This document shows positions 1 to 8,912 of a DNA stretch of 64,000 nt, piece by piece. Origin of the DNA: Exiguobacterium sp. SL-9 (GTDB lineage Bacteria > Bacillota > Bacilli > Exiguobacteriales > Exiguobacteriaceae); NCBI RefSeq assembly GCF_004336985.1, contig NZ_SJUO01000006.1:1-64000 (forward strand), written 5' to 3'. The notes beneath the pieces are model-generated. The model was not told the DNA's origin. It saw only the letters and a list, made by a program, of their open reading frames with translations, and searched no databases. Made by a program: the position numbers and the translations under genes. The stretch's first letter is position 1. Each line of letters begins with the position of its first letter.

Positions 1-117
1 TGAGATTTCCCTTTGAGCAATCAAGAAAGACCCCTCAGAGACGATGAGGTAGATAGGTCATGGGTGGAAGCACGGCGACGTGTGGAGCTGAATGATACTA
101 ATCGGTCGAGGCTTTGA
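1..117 (+). rRNA. 23S rRNA, 3' end (partial)
   Basis: The sequence matches the conserved last ~115 nt of bacterial 23S rRNA, including the GATGAGGTAGATAGG and CTAATCGGTCGAGG segments that close the molecule. The 5' part lies outside the window. It is followed after about 60 nt by a 5S gene, the normal rrn operon order, so this window starts at the end of a rrn operon. The exact mature 3' end is estimated. Confidence 0.95.
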
Positions 118-179
118 TCTAGTCTAATGGTTTGTATGAATTGATGAGTCTTCAGTTTTGAGAGAACAATCTCTCGATG

Positions 180-296
<117 letters not shown>

Positions 297-301
297 AACG
301 C

Positions 302-337
302 GAAGGACGATCAAGCATCTGCTTGGTCGTTCTTTTT
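302..337 (+). terminator. Intrinsic terminator after 5S copy 1
   Basis: The stem AAGGACGATCAAGCA / TGCTTGGTCGTTCTT with a TC loop is followed by a T run. It ends the rrn transcript, so the second 5S just downstream needs either read-through or its own promoter. Confidence 0.85.
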
Positions 338-348
338 TCATAAAAGTG

Positions 349-377
349 TTGACGAATTATATATATAATGTTAATAT
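349..377 (+). promoter_or_regulatory. Candidate promoter of 5S copy 2
   Basis: TTGACG at 349-354, a 17-nt spacer and TAATAT at 372-377 lie directly upstream of the second 5S gene; a further TATAAT sits at 375-380. The whole spacer between the first terminator and the second 5S is very AT-rich and does not resemble the 23S-5S spacer. The predicted start falls at or next to the 5S 5' end. This is inferred from sequence only. Confidence 0.55.
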
Positions 378-385
378 AATAATTG

Positions 386-502
<117 letters not shown>

Positions 503-507
503 AACGC

Positions 508-544
508 GAAGGACGATCAAGCATCTGCTTGGTCGTCCTTTTTT
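508..544 (+). terminator. Intrinsic terminator after 5S copy 2
   Basis: This is the same stem-loop as after copy 1, at the same 206-nt offset, with one change (T to C at 537) that turns a G-U pair of the stem into G-C. A T run follows. Confidence 0.85.
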
Positions 545-610
545 GTCGTTCTCCTTGAAACTTTTCATGCATTCTTCTCGTATGAAGAGACAGAAGAGGG
601 GGAGTCAAGT

Positions 611-1483
611 ATGCTAATCCGTGAAGCGACCGTCTCAGACCATAAAGTGTTCACTGAGGTTTCACGAGCGAGTTTTAAACAAGAGGCAGATCGTCTCCGG
701 CTACCATATCGTGACCTCAATATTGAGCCACCCGGCTATGATAATGAATCGATGAATCGTTATTTGATTGAGCAGCTGACCTGTTATGTAATCGAACTTG
801 ATGGACAGGTAATCGGTGGAACCGTTGTGACATTGACCGGACAGGAGTATGGTCGAATCGATCGTATGTTTATCCATCCCGAGCAGCAAGGACGAGGAAT
901 AGGGAAACGCGCGCTACAATTGATCGAGGAACTTCATCCGACTATACGAATCTGGGAGTTGGAGACGTCAGCAGCCCAACCTAACAATGTCGCATTTTAT
1001 CGCGCTGCCGGTTACCAGTCTGTCTTCGAGTCGGACGAGGAAGTCTGTTTCATCAAACGAGTAAAGCGACCCGTAGATGAAGCAATCACATTTCGATATG
1101 AAGAGCGCTCCATCAAAGGTGCCCAAGCGTATGGGGTGGATGCGAGCCAACTTGCCATCACGAATAGTAACATCTCGGAACTACGGGCCAGCAATTGTAA
1201 TTTCACGAGGAGTCAGTTCCGAAATATCAATTTCCGAGAATCTGAGTTCGATGACTTAAATCTATCCGGCTCCCAGTATCGGTTCGTTACCATGTTCGAG
1301 TCGGGACGGCCGACGACGTTCTTCCACACAAACCTGACGAGCACGATTATGAAGAACTGTCGGCTCGATGGTATGCAAATCGAAGACTCATCGATTGACG
1401 GCTTGACGATTGATGGGGTACACATCAAAGACCTGTTAGAACATTATCGAAAAGAAACTGGAGGAATGAAACGTTATGAGTGA
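611..1483 (+). CDS. GNAT N-acetyltransferase with C-terminal pentapeptide-like domain
   Basis: Residues 1-150 form a GNAT acetyltransferase domain with the acetyl-CoA binding motif EQQGRGIGKRAL at about 97-108 and the typical N-AFYRAAGY strand/helix near 133-140. Residues ~165-265 are a separate domain rich in irregular five-residue repeats (NSNISEL, NCNFTRS, NINFRES, DLNLSGS), suggesting a pentapeptide-repeat-like beta solenoid. A purine-rich GAGGGGGA ribosome site precedes the ATG. The gene overlaps the next one by 8 nt, so the two are co-translated. The acetyl acceptor is unknown; the solenoid may bind a partner. Confidence 0.75.
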   Translation: MLIREATVSDHKVFTEVSRASFKQEADRLRLPYRDLNIEPPGYDNESMNRYLIEQLTCYVIELDGQVIGGTVVTLTGQEYGRIDRMFIHPEQQGRGIGKRALQLIEELHPTIRIWELETSAAQPNNVAFYRAAGYQSVFESDEEVCFIKRVKRPVDEAITFRYEERSIKGAQAYGVDASQLAITNSNISELRASNCNFTRSQFRNINFRESEFDDLNLSGSQYRFVTMFESGRPTTFFHTNLTSTIMKNCRLDGMQIEDSSIDGLTIDGVHIKDLLEHYRKETGGMKRYE

Positions 1484-2414
1484 TCTCTACCAAACCCAAC
1501 ACGACTTACAACAACAGATGGCAGAACGGGACCGACTCGCCCGAAAATTAAAAACACTCGACAAGCAAATTGCCGAACACGAAGCTGTACGAAAGCAACT
1601 TCTCAATTCGTTTACGAAGGAACAGCGCGATGTCTATGACTTAGATTCATTCTCGCTCGTCAAAGCATGGCGTAAGCTAAGGGGAACATTCAACGAACAA
1701 AAAACGATTGAATTAGAAGAGGCGGCCCGGGCCGAATTGAAGTTACGGGAACATGAGGCAATGGTAGATGAGTTGGCGCTTGAGCGTCGTGACTTATATG
1801 AAACGTTTGAGACGTATCATGGAATCGACGCAAAATGGGAGACTTTCCTAAAAGAGAAGGAAACGCATTTGAAGCAAGATTCTACTGTTCGGGAAGAATT
1901 ATATCGACTCACGGATCAACAGGTAAAAATGAATGAGGTGCTTGTTGAATATAAAGAAGCCATCGGTGCTGGAAATTCAGCACGGACGGCCATCTCAAGA
2001 ACACTGAAACATCTCGACAGTGCGAAAGGTTGGTCGACATATGATACGTTCTTTGGAGGAGGATTGATTGCGACAGCGATGAAACATGATGCCATCGATG
2101 CTTCAGAGCGGAAGATGCATGAACTTCAAGCCGCACTCGAGCGCTTCTCGCGGGAGTTGGCTGATGTGAAAGGCGTCGTCAGCGGCTTACACATCGAACG
2201 TGGGTCACTCATTCAGTTCGCAGACTATTTCCTCGACGACATTTTCTCGGAATGGACGATGCACGGACGAATCAATGATTCACTTGATAAAGTGAACGGG
2301 CTCGATCGTGAAATCGCTAAACTGATTGAGAAAATGGAGAGAGAAGTTGAACGATTGGAGCGACAACTCGAAGCGACCGAAACGAAACGCCAACAGCTCA
2401 TCCTCACGCGATGA
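1476..2414 (+). CDS. Coiled-coil protein of unknown function
   Basis: The protein has 312 residues, is highly charged, and has long heptad-like stretches at about 5-55, 80-140 and 255-312, with no signal peptide and no membrane segment. A less helical Gly-containing part near 185-205 breaks the coils. I recognise no catalytic motif. The start overlaps the stop of the upstream GNAT gene (GGAGGA ribosome site inside that gene), so the pair is probably one functional unit. A stress or structural role is possible, but nothing in the sequence fixes it. Confidence 0.7.
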   Translation: MSDLYQTQHDLQQQMAERDRLARKLKTLDKQIAEHEAVRKQLLNSFTKEQRDVYDLDSFSLVKAWRKLRGTFNEQKTIELEEAARAELKLREHEAMVDELALERRDLYETFETYHGIDAKWETFLKEKETHLKQDSTVREELYRLTDQQVKMNEVLVEYKEAIGAGNSARTAISRTLKHLDSAKGWSTYDTFFGGGLIATAMKHDAIDASERKMHELQAALERFSRELADVKGVVSGLHIERGSLIQFADYFLDDIFSEWTMHGRINDSLDKVNGLDREIAKLIEKMEREVERLERQLEATETKRQQLILTR

Positions 2415-2430
2415 GCTGTTGGTCATTCTG
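2391..2430 (+). terminator. Terminator overlapping the coiled-coil gene's stop
   Basis: A perfect 12-bp stem, CAACAGCTCATC / GATGAGCTGTTG with a 7-nt loop, spans the TGA stop codon at 2412-2414. The following T content is only moderate, so termination may be partial. Confidence 0.65.
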
Positions 2431-2530
2431 ATTATTTCGGGACGATGACGCCAGAGCCGACGTGAACAAGACGATTCGTTGTGATGGGTCAAGCTGTGGA
2501 TGACAATATGGACAAGTAGACATCGGATGA

Positions 2531-2558
2531 GTACACTTCCTTTCAATATGAAGTGTAC
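2531..2558. promoter_or_regulatory. Perfect 9-bp inverted repeat before the kinase-like gene
   Basis: GTACACTTC and GAAGTGTAC are separated by 10 nt and end only a few bases before the GGGGG ribosome site of the next gene. The placement suits either a repressor operator or an mRNA hairpin controlling translation. No T run follows, so it is not a terminator. Confidence 0.5.
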
Positions 2559-2574
2559 CAAAAGGGGGATTCAA

Positions 2575-3204
2575 ATGAATGAGTTGATCGATTATATCGT
2601 CGACGAAGTCGGGCAAGAAAGACATACAATTATCGGGATTTCAGGACACGGGGGTGCCGGGAAGTCGACGCTCGCAGACGCTTTGCGTGTACGCCTCGCG
2701 GACGTGAACTATATCAATACCGACCCATACATCACGGATTCGACGTTACGGAAGAGTGCGATGCTCAACTATACGGTCGACGGAACACCACATCACTATA
2801 AAATGACGGCCTGTCATCCGGCGGCGCATCACTTGCTGTCACTCGAGCGTGATGTCCGGATGGTACGGGAAGGCATCGGCTTTTATACGATTGATGTCCC
2901 ATATCTTGAACGGAAATGGATCAATCCAGCAAAACAAATCACGATTATCGAAGGGATGAGCGTCGCGTTCCTCGAACCCCACTATTTCGATGTATCGGTC
3001 TATTTGTATACGAATAGCGATAAAGAGTTCGAACGCCGTTCCGTCAGAGACGTCCAAGAGCGAGGGATGGACCTGGCGTATTTGAAAGCCTCGCACGACG
3101 AGCGTCGGCTTCAGTACGAACTGTTCATGCATCCGCATCGTGAGAAGTTCCAGGTGGTCGTGAACACGAGTGGAGATGAATGGGTAAAGGATGTGACGTT
3201 GTGA
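2575..3204 (+). CDS. P-loop kinase, uridine kinase-like
   Basis: The 209-residue protein carries a Walker A motif GHGGAGKST near residue 23 and later Arg-rich lid features (FERRSVRDVQERG), as in uridine kinases and related phosphotransferases. The ATG at 2575 is chosen because AAAGGGGGA lies at ideal spacing; an in-frame upstream ATG lacks a site and would add a poorly conserved tail. The substrate could be a nucleoside or another small hydroxyl compound. The stop overlaps the start of a small membrane protein gene. Confidence 0.75.
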   Translation: MNELIDYIVDEVGQERHTIIGISGHGGAGKSTLADALRVRLADVNYINTDPYITDSTLRKSAMLNYTVDGTPHHYKMTACHPAAHHLLSLERDVRMVREGIGFYTIDVPYLERKWINPAKQITIIEGMSVAFLEPHYFDVSVYLYTNSDKEFERRSVRDVQERGMDLAYLKASHDERRLQYELFMHPHREKFQVVVNTSGDEWVKDVTL

Positions 3205-3392
3205 AAAAACCAATCATATGGGTGATAGGTAGTTCCATTCTGGTGTTTGTGTTCATGGCCACTCAATTGTTATTTCCGATTACGTTTCAAGAATTTATCG
3301 CCATTCTCATCGCATCTGTTGTTTTGGGCATTGTTCCCGGTGTAATTGCCTCGATGTTGCATCAATTTATAACCACGAAAAAAGACAAATGA
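3201..3392 (+). CDS. Small two-helix membrane protein
   Basis: The GTG start at 3201 overlaps the upstream stop (GTGA) and has an AAAGGA site about 9 nt before it. The 63-residue product has two hydrophobic helices (about residues 5-24 and 28-50) and a Lys-rich tail TTKKDK. Function unknown; it is translationally coupled to the kinase-like gene. Confidence 0.6.
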   Translation: MKKPIIWVIGSSILVFVFMATQLLFPITFQEFIAILIASVVLGIVPGVIASMLHQFITTKKDK

Positions 3393-3394
3393 GA

Positions 3395-3430
3395 TACGTA
3401 GCCCCGCTCATGATGAGCGGTGACTACGTA
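3395..3430. terminator. Bidirectional terminator between convergent genes
   Basis: A hairpin (TACGTAG ... CTACGTA outer arms, CCGCTCAT / ATGAGCGG inner arms) separates the plus-strand membrane gene from the minus-strand Spo0M-like gene and overlaps the latter's stop codon. Confidence 0.6.
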
Positions 3431-4190
3431 ATGTTTCTTGAATCCCGAGTCCGAGACGGTCTTGTTCTCGTTCGAGTTGATCCCACGTGAGTGAGCGATG
3501 GCGCAACGTGACGTCGTTGGCGATGGACTCGAGTGTCCGTTGTTTTTCGATGTTGTCGAGCCAGTAATAGACGTCGACCCCATCTTCATCGATGCGCCAA
3601 AACGATTTTACGACTTCGAACTCGTCGGCCCAATCACCCACCGGTTTAAATCCGTACTTCTCGACGAACGGATACGGTCGTTCTTCCCCGAGCGGGTCGA
3701 TGACGTTACGGACGAACATGAGCTCGAGACCGGCGTGCTCGGTCGCCTCTAGCAAGCGTTTTAAAGCGGGGAGGGGTTCAACTTCAACGTTCTCAATGAC
3801 ATCGAACCAAACTCGTTTACCGTCCGTGTCCCAAACGGTCGCTTCGACGCTATAAGGGGCCCCGGCAGTCGATGGGGCATACATCGTCAAATCAAACGTG
3901 AACGGGATATGCTCTTCAGCACCTGGTTCGAGCACGGCCGTTAGAGGGATTGGAATTTCTTGAAGATCGGCCTCGCGGTTGAACTCGTTTCCTTCGAGCG
4001 TGATGTCTTTGAAAGTCGTCAAAAAATTGAGCGTCAACTCTTGCAGCCGCACGACATGTGAAGTGGTGTTCGACACGCGTAACGTTCCATGGACGGTCTC
4101 GTTCGGTAGAAACGGTACGGTATGAAAATAGACGGATGCATCCAGTTCGGAAAAGAACCATTTTTTAAAGCGATTACCCCATTTCGACAT
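3408..4190 (-). CDS. spo0M: Spo0M-like (sporulation-control protein family)
   Basis: The 260-residue protein has an arrestin-like beta-sandwich pattern of the Spo0M family: an N-terminal ETVHGTLRVSN strand region, the middle IPFTFDL motif and the C-terminal LLEATEHAGLELMFVRN segment. Spo0M affects sporulation and cell-surface or division functions in Bacillus. I start at MSKWGNRF (4190) because an AGAAAAGGGG site precedes it; a further 24 upstream codons have no site. The gene stands alone between a convergent neighbour and the tRNA promoter region. Confidence 0.7.
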   Translation of the reverse strand: MSKWGNRFKKWFFSELDASVYFHTVPFLPNETVHGTLRVSNTTSHVVRLQELTLNFLTTFKDITLEGNEFNREADLQEIPIPLTAVLEPGAEEHIPFTFDLTMYAPSTAGAPYSVEATVWDTDGKRVWFDVIENVEVEPLPALKRLLEATEHAGLELMFVRNVIDPLGEERPYPFVEKYGFKPVGDWADEFEVVKSFWRIDEDGVDVYYWLDNIEKQRTLESIANDVTLRHRSLTWDQLEREQDRLGLGIQETLRSHRSS

Positions 4191-4273
4191 GACGGTCGCG
4201 CCCCTTTTCTCTAGTAAAATACACTCTCTTAATTGTTCCCGAATCCAATTCTCAAAAAACATTTAGAAAAAGG

Positions 4274-4302
4274 TTGCATTTTATAACTACTTCACTTATT
4301 AT
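4274..4302 (+). promoter_or_regulatory. Promoter of the initiator tRNA pair
   Basis: TTGCAT at 4274-4279, a 17-nt spacer and TATTAT at 4297-4302 place the start about 20 nt before the first tRNA. This is a good sigma-A match. Confidence 0.7.
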
Positions 4303-4329
4303 AGAGGATGTCGAAACAATTCAAACCAT

Positions 4330-4406
<77 letters not shown>

Positions 4407-4431
4407 ATTTTTATTTAATTTCATATGTCGT

Positions 4432-4508
<77 letters not shown>

Positions 4509-4526
4509 ATTTTTTAAATGAGATAG

Positions 4527-4556
4527 CGAAACGATGACGTTTCGTGTTTTTTTTTG
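4527..4556 (+). terminator. Terminator of the tRNA transcript
   Basis: CGAAACG / CGTTTCG with an ATGA loop, followed by a long T run. It separates the tRNA pair from the tsaE operon. Confidence 0.85.
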
Positions 4557-4613
4557 CGTAAAATTGAGTGTACAATGAGTACGTATCGCTAGAACTACTA
4601 AAGGAGAAACATC

Positions 4614-5063
4614 ATGTATACATTGATTACCCATTCTGCGGCCGAGACGCAGGCGGTGGCAGAAAAACTCGCCACGCTCGTCCAAGCCGGGACGGTCATA
4701 ACGTTGAACGGTGACCTCGGTGCCGGGAAGACGACGTTCACCCAAGGCATTGGCAAAGGTCTCGGTGTCACGCGTAATGTCAATAGCCCGACGTTCACGA
4801 TCATGAAACAGTATCAAGGGCGCTTGCCGCTTTATCATATGGACGTCTATCGTCTCGAAGACACGGGGGACGATATCGGGCTCGAAGAATATATTAACGG
4901 GGATGGCGTCGCTATCGTCGAATGGTCGAACTTGATCGAGTCATCGTTGCCGACTGAACGCCTCGCCATCACGATCGAGCGAATCGGGGACGAGGAACGT
5001 CAACTGACGTTCGCGCCCGTCGGTGACATGTACGATGCGCTCGTGAAAGAGGTGCTCGCATGA
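4614..5063 (+). CDS. tsaE: TsaE, tRNA t6A37 synthesis ATPase
   Basis: The 149-residue protein has the TsaE P-loop LNGDLGAGKTTFTQ at about 32-45, the SPTFTI motif and the YHMDVYRL-type segment. TsaE (YdiB in B. subtilis) binds TsaB-TsaD and hydrolyses ATP to turn over the threonylcarbamoyl-transfer complex that modifies A37 of ANN-decoding tRNAs. An AAAGGAGA site precedes the ATG. It is first in the overlapping tsaE-tsaB-rimI-tsaD operon (ATGA overlap with tsaB), the B. subtilis ydiBCDE order. Confidence 0.95.
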   Translation: MYTLITHSAAETQAVAEKLATLVQAGTVITLNGDLGAGKTTFTQGIGKGLGVTRNVNSPTFTIMKQYQGRLPLYHMDVYRLEDTGDDIGLEEYINGDGVAIVEWSNLIESSLPTERLAITIERIGDEERQLTFAPVGDMYDALVKEVLA

Positions 5064-5716
5064 AGCAACTCATGATTGATACGGCAACGACACGTCTGTC
5101 TGTCGCCTTGAGCGAACACGGACAGATTCAAGCCGAAGCGACGGTCATGGTGTCTAAAAACCATGCCGTCACGCTCATGCCGATGATCGAACAATTGATG
5201 AGCGCTGTCAAATGGACACCGCCCGAGCTTGAACGCATCGTCGTGACGACAGGGCCTGGGTCTTATACGGGCATTCGTATCGGTGTGACGACGGCGAAGA
5301 CGCTCGCCTACACGCTTCAAATCCCGCTCGTCGGGGTCTCGGCGCTCCGTCTCATGGCGGCGGCCCCGAACACGGAGCTCCCGGTCGTATCGCTCATCGA
5401 CGCCCGTCGTGGCAATGCGTATATCGGTCATTATCAACAGAACGAGGCCGTTACACCCGACCGTCACGCCTCGGTAACTGCTTGGCTCGAAGCCAATATC
5501 ACAGGACCGTTCGTCGTCGTCGGCGACGTCGAGCCGTTCCGTGACGTCTTGGCCGCGTATGAGTATACAGAAGCGCCGGCCGCGCATAGTTACGGCCGGG
5601 CGAGCGATCTCGTCGCCTTAGGTGAAGTCACGAACGATGTCCACGCGTTTGAGCCCGAGTATCTCCGTCTCGCTGAGGCGGAAGCGAAATGGCTCGAGGG
5701 ACAGAACAATGGCTGA
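5060..5716 (+). CDS. tsaB: TsaB, tRNA t6A37 synthesis partner
   Basis: The 218-residue protein of the ASKHA fold carries the N-terminal phosphate-loop-like MIDTATTRLSVAL and the diagnostic TTGPGSYTGIRIG motif at about 68-80. TsaB is a non-catalytic paralogue of TsaD that forms the heterodimer needed for t6A formation. It overlaps tsaE by 4 nt and rimI by 8 nt. Length and motifs are normal for the family. Confidence 0.94.
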   Translation: MKQLMIDTATTRLSVALSEHGQIQAEATVMVSKNHAVTLMPMIEQLMSAVKWTPPELERIVVTTGPGSYTGIRIGVTTAKTLAYTLQIPLVGVSALRLMAAAPNTELPVVSLIDARRGNAYIGHYQQNEAVTPDRHASVTAWLEANITGPFVVVGDVEPFRDVLAAYEYTEAPAAHSYGRASDLVALGEVTNDVHAFEPEYLRLAEAEAKWLEGQNNG

Positions 5717-6194
5717 CATTCAAATCCGTCGCATGAACTGGCTCGACGTCGATGAAGTGACCAAAGTCGAGGAAGCCTCGTTCGCCATTCCTTGGACGAA
5801 AGAGGCGTTCATGAACGAGATGCTCCGCAATGACCAAGCGATTTACTTCGTCGCTGTCCATGAACGACGCGTCGTCGGTTTCATCGGCGTCTGGCAAATC
5901 GTAGACGAGGGGCATATCACGAACATCGCCGTCTTACCGGAGTATCGCGGGCAAGGCATCGGCAACCTGCTCCTGACGCAACTCATCGAATTTGCCCGTT
6001 CAAAGTCACTCGCAGCGCTCACACTCGAAGTGCGTGTCTCAAACATCGGTGCCCAAAAGCTGTATGAACAGTTTGGTTTTGAAAATGCGGGACGCCGGAA
6101 ACGATATTATCAAGACAATAATGAAGACGCCTATATCTACTGGGCGAAGTTAGGAAGTGAAACAGATGGACACATCGCTCATCCTCGCGATTGA
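5709..6194 (+). CDS. rimI: RimI-like protein N-acetyltransferase
   Basis: The 161-residue GNAT protein has the acetyl-CoA motif [12 protein letters not shown] near residues 77-88 and the [21 protein letters not shown] end ([16 protein letters not shown]). RimI acetylates the N-terminus of ribosomal protein S18 in E. coli; the same operon position (ydiD) is kept in Bacillus. The ATG at 5709 has a GAGGGACAG site; longer in-frame extensions would run through tsaB. It overlaps tsaD by 29 nt. Confidence 0.9.
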   Translation: MADIQIRRMNWLDVDEVTKVEEASFAIPWTKEAFMNEMLRNDQAIYFVAVHERRVVGFIGVWQIVDEGHITNIAVLPEYRGQGIGNLLLTQLIEFARSKSLAALTLEVRVSNIGAQKLYEQFGFENAGRRKRYYQDNNEDAYIYWAKLGSETDGHIAHPRD

Positions 6195-7188
6195 GTCGAG
6201 CTGTGATGAGACGTCGGTCGCGCTCGTGCGTGACGGTAAGACGCTCTTATCGAACGTCGTCTCGTCGCAGATTGAAAGCCACAAACGGTTCGGTGGGGTC
6301 GTGCCCGAGGTCGCCTCGCGCCATCACGTCGAACGAATCACGTACGTCATCGATGACGCCCTTAGTGAAGCCGGTGTGACGATGCAAGACGTCGATGCCG
6401 TCGCGGTCACGCAAGGACCGGGTCTCGTCGGGGCACTTCTCGTCGGCATCAGTGCGGCCAAGGCGCTCGCGTTCGCCCATAGTAAACCACTCATCGGCGT
6501 GCATCACATCGCCGGACACATCTATGCGAACGAACTCGTCGAAAAGATGGAGTTCCCACTCGTCTGTCTCGTCGTCTCAGGCGGACATACGGAGCTCGTC
6601 TACATGCCGGAGCACGGTGTGTTCGAAGTCATCGGTGAGACGCGTGACGATGCGGCCGGAGAAGCATATGATAAAGTCGCGCGGACGCTTAATCTGCCGT
6701 ACCCAGGTGGACCGGCCATCGACCGTCTTGCGGCCGATGGGGAAGACACGTACAAGTTTCCGCGCGTCCGGCTCGAAGCGGGCAGTTTTGATTTCAGTTT
6801 CAGCGGACTCAAGTCGTCGGTCATCAACGCCGTCCATAACGCTGAACAGCGCGGGGAGACGGTCATCCCTGAAAACTTAGCGGCCAGCTTCCAAGCGAGT
6901 GTCGTCGAAGTGCTCGTCGAGAAAGCGATTCGTGCCGTGAAAGAAAAAGGCGCGAAGCAGCTACTCGTTGCGGGTGGTGTCGCGGCCAACCGTGGACTCC
7001 GTGCCGCGCTTCAAGAAGCGACGGACCGTGAAGGTATCCGCCTCGTCATCCCACCACTCGATCTATGCGGAGATAACGCCGGTATGATTGGTGTCGCGGC
7101 GCATCATGCGTATGTGCGCGGAAAGCGCGATACACTAGCGATGAATGCGGTTCCTGGGTTATCCTTAGAAGAGAGCATGACAGTCTAG
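6166..7188 (+). CDS. tsaD: TsaD, tRNA N6-threonylcarbamoyltransferase
   Basis: The 340-residue ASKHA enzyme transfers threonylcarbamoyl from its AMP adduct to tRNA A37. The metal-binding [10 protein letters not shown] motif (two His) lies near residues 109-118; the ESSCDETS start, SGGHTEL and GDNAGMIG segments are typical. I choose ATG 6166, with AGGAAG 8 nt upstream, over an in-frame GTG at 6157 that sits directly on that ribosome site. It ends the t6A operon. Confidence 0.95.
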   Translation: MDTSLILAIESSCDETSVALVRDGKTLLSNVVSSQIESHKRFGGVVPEVASRHHVERITYVIDDALSEAGVTMQDVDAVAVTQGPGLVGALLVGISAAKALAFAHSKPLIGVHHIAGHIYANELVEKMEFPLVCLVVSGGHTELVYMPEHGVFEVIGETRDDAAGEAYDKVARTLNLPYPGGPAIDRLAADGEDTYKFPRVRLEAGSFDFSFSGLKSSVINAVHNAEQRGETVIPENLAASFQASVVEVLVEKAIRAVKEKGAKQLLVAGGVAANRGLRAALQEATDREGIRLVIPPLDLCGDNAGMIGVAAHHAYVRGKRDTLAMNAVPGLSLEESMTV

Positions 7189-7203
7189 GGGGAAAATATA
7201 CAG

Positions 7204-7770
7204 ATGATGAAACGCATAATCATTGGAGGTCTCATCGTACTGCTCGTCGTCGCGACGTTTTTGCAAGTACGGGAGATCATCCGCGCTTATAATATCGCTT
7301 ATCAAGAAGAAATCGTGCCGGAAGAGACACGCGTTCGCTCACTGACCGATGCAGACTCGCTCGAAGGCATCGGTCGAGTCACGGGTGAGAACACGCTCGT
7401 CGAGACGTTGTACGGCTATAAGAGCCTAGACGATCAAGATATCGAGAGTGTCATCGTCGTCGACCGTAACCTCGGCGTTCAGCCGAAAGCGAGCGACGCG
7501 TATTACGAGATCGCACCGGGCCGGGAAGCGACCGAAGAGGAAGCGGCCAAGTTCGAGGACATCGTCAACGAGTTTGACAAAGAGCAACTGTTCGCCCAAG
7601 TCATCTCGACGCATGAGGCGAAGTATGTGACGAACGACGAAGAGACGCTCACGTTCTACAAAGTGTTCGTCCGCGACGTCGATACAAACGAGTACGTGTT
7701 CTTCATCACGGAAGACGGCCTCAAGCTCGACTTCCATACGCGCGGATTCCAACCGCTGCGTTACTTCTAA
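7204..7770 (+). CDS. Membrane-anchored or secreted protein of unknown function
   Basis: The 188-residue protein has one N-terminal hydrophobic helix (residues 4-22), then an acidic extracytoplasmic domain with a Glu/Asp-rich middle (EATEEEAAKFEDIVNEFDKEQ). No cysteine or lipobox is visible. It lies 15 nt after tsaD and before a strong terminator, so it is probably co-transcribed with the t6A genes. I do not recognise the family. Confidence 0.65.
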   Translation: MMKRIIIGGLIVLLVVATFLQVREIIRAYNIAYQEEIVPEETRVRSLTDADSLEGIGRVTGENTLVETLYGYKSLDDQDIESVIVVDRNLGVQPKASDAYYEIAPGREATEEEAAKFEDIVNEFDKEQLFAQVISTHEAKYVTNDEETLTFYKVFVRDVDTNEYVFFITEDGLKLDFHTRGFQPLRYF

Positions 7771-7809
7771 ACAAACCGTCCGACGCTGAGCGTTGGACGG
7801 TTTGTTTTT
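7771..7809 (+). terminator. Terminator of the tsaE-tsaD operon
   Basis: ACAAACCGTCCGACGC pairs with GCGTTGGACGGTTTGT (one G-T pair) around a TGA loop and ends in TTTTT. Confidence 0.9.
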
Positions 7810-7816
7810 GTATAGA

Positions 7817-8800
7817 TTAAGCCTTCAAATCGGCAATGATTTTTCCGACGACATGGCGTTCGGAAAGTTCGACTAATTTTTCTGGAATGTCAGCAAACGC
7901 GATCGTCTCTTGAATCATCGAAGAAATCTCTTTTGCTTCTAAAAGACGCAACATGTGTGAACCGATGCGGACGATATTTGCTTCGCTAATGCGGTCTTGT
8001 TGATGATGGATGGCATTCAGTGCGACCTCATGATATGAGATGACCCGAGTAAAAGGCTTAATGATACCAGGCTCTGGTGCGCCGGCGATATGGACAAGGT
8101 GTCCATTATAAGCGATGACGTGTAATGAAGCGGTAGCCGTCTCGCGGCCGACTGGGTCAATGACAGCATTGACGCCGTGCCCATCAGTCAACTCCATGAC
8201 CCGTTGTTGCCAATTTTCTGTCGTATAGTCGATTGCTTCATCTGCACCAAGTTGTTTGACCCAATCGTGGTTGCGTGCTGATGCGGTCGTGATGACCCGC
8301 TTGCCTAGATGTTTCGCGAGTTGGATAGCGAATCCGCCCACGCCACCCGCACCGGCGTGGATCAGCACTGTATCAATCGCATTCATAGGTAATTTCTCAA
8401 AGATGGCCTGATATGCGGTGAATCCGGCGGTGGGAAGAGCGGCCGCTTCTTGCGTCGAGACGCCGTCTGGGATCGGCACGACCATATGTGCTTTAGCGCG
8501 AGTGTACTCAGCGAATCCACCCCATTCGTTCCAGTTGCCATGATAAAGGACACGATCACCGATGCGTACGTCCGTCACATCATCCGCGACGGCTTTGATG
8601 GTACCGGCGACGTCTAGGCCGAGGATGTGCGGATAGGACCAGTTCGGATTGCCGTTCGTCGCCGTCTTATAATCGACGGGATTCAGTCCGGCATGTTCTC
8701 CTTCAATCAAGACTTCACCAGCACGTAACGTCGGAGTCTCGATTTCTTCAAGTCGCATCGTCTGCCAGGTGTTCGGTTCGTGTAACAGTAAAGCTTTCAT
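7817..8800 (-). CDS. Zinc-independent MDR oxidoreductase (quinone oxidoreductase-like)
   Basis: The 327-residue medium-chain dehydrogenase has the NADPH-binding motif HAGAGGVGGFAIQLAK at about 148-163 and the N-terminal HAGLNPVDYK pattern of the quinone oxidoreductase branch; no structural zinc-binding Cys cluster is seen. Such enzymes reduce quinones, enones or aldehydes with NADPH. It is divergent from a LysR-type regulator, the usual arrangement for a regulated target, and a 19-bp element repeated near 12104 lies just before its ribosome site. Confidence 0.82.
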   Translation of the reverse strand: MKALLLHEPNTWQTMRLEEIETPTLRAGEVLIEGEHAGLNPVDYKTATNGNPNWSYPHILGLDVAGTIKAVADDVTDVRIGDRVLYHGNWNEWGGFAEYTRAKAHMVVPIPDGVSTQEAAALPTAGFTAYQAIFEKLPMNAIDTVLIHAGAGGVGGFAIQLAKHLGKRVITTASARNHDWVKQLGADEAIDYTTENWQQRVMELTDGHGVNAVIDPVGRETATASLHVIAYNGHLVHIAGAPEPGIIKPFTRVISYHEVALNAIHHQQDRISEANIVRIGSHMLRLLEAKEISSMIQETIAFADIPEKLVELSERHVVGKIIADLKA

Positions 8801-8816
8801 ATAGAATCTACTCCTT

Positions 8817-8835
8817 ATAAATTTATTTATCGATT
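8817..8835. promoter_or_regulatory. Candidate LysR-regulon operator, copy 1
   Basis: ATAAATTTATTTATCGAT lies in the 112-nt divergent interval between the oxidoreductase and lysR genes, directly beside the oxidoreductase ribosome site. It contains the palindrome ATAAATTTAT. The same 18-19 bp recur, inverted, at 12104-12121 upstream of the DJ-1 gene. An operator role is inferred. Confidence 0.5.
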
Positions 8836-8912
8836 AGTCAATGAAATGTTATTTGTCTTATGAATAGCTCTCTTCTATACTGAGGTAAAGAAATAAAAGG
8901 GAGTTTACACAT

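Noticed and set aside
6157-6165. GTG start for tsaD three codons before the chosen ATG
   Set aside because: It overlaps the AGGAAG ribosome site itself; ATG 6166 has normal spacing and matches the family start.
6395-6880. Long alternative-frame ORFs inside tsaD and similar ones in groEL, nox and the ABC-F gene
   Set aside because: They are by-products of biased codon use in real genes; they are Arg/Ser-rich and lack ribosome sites.
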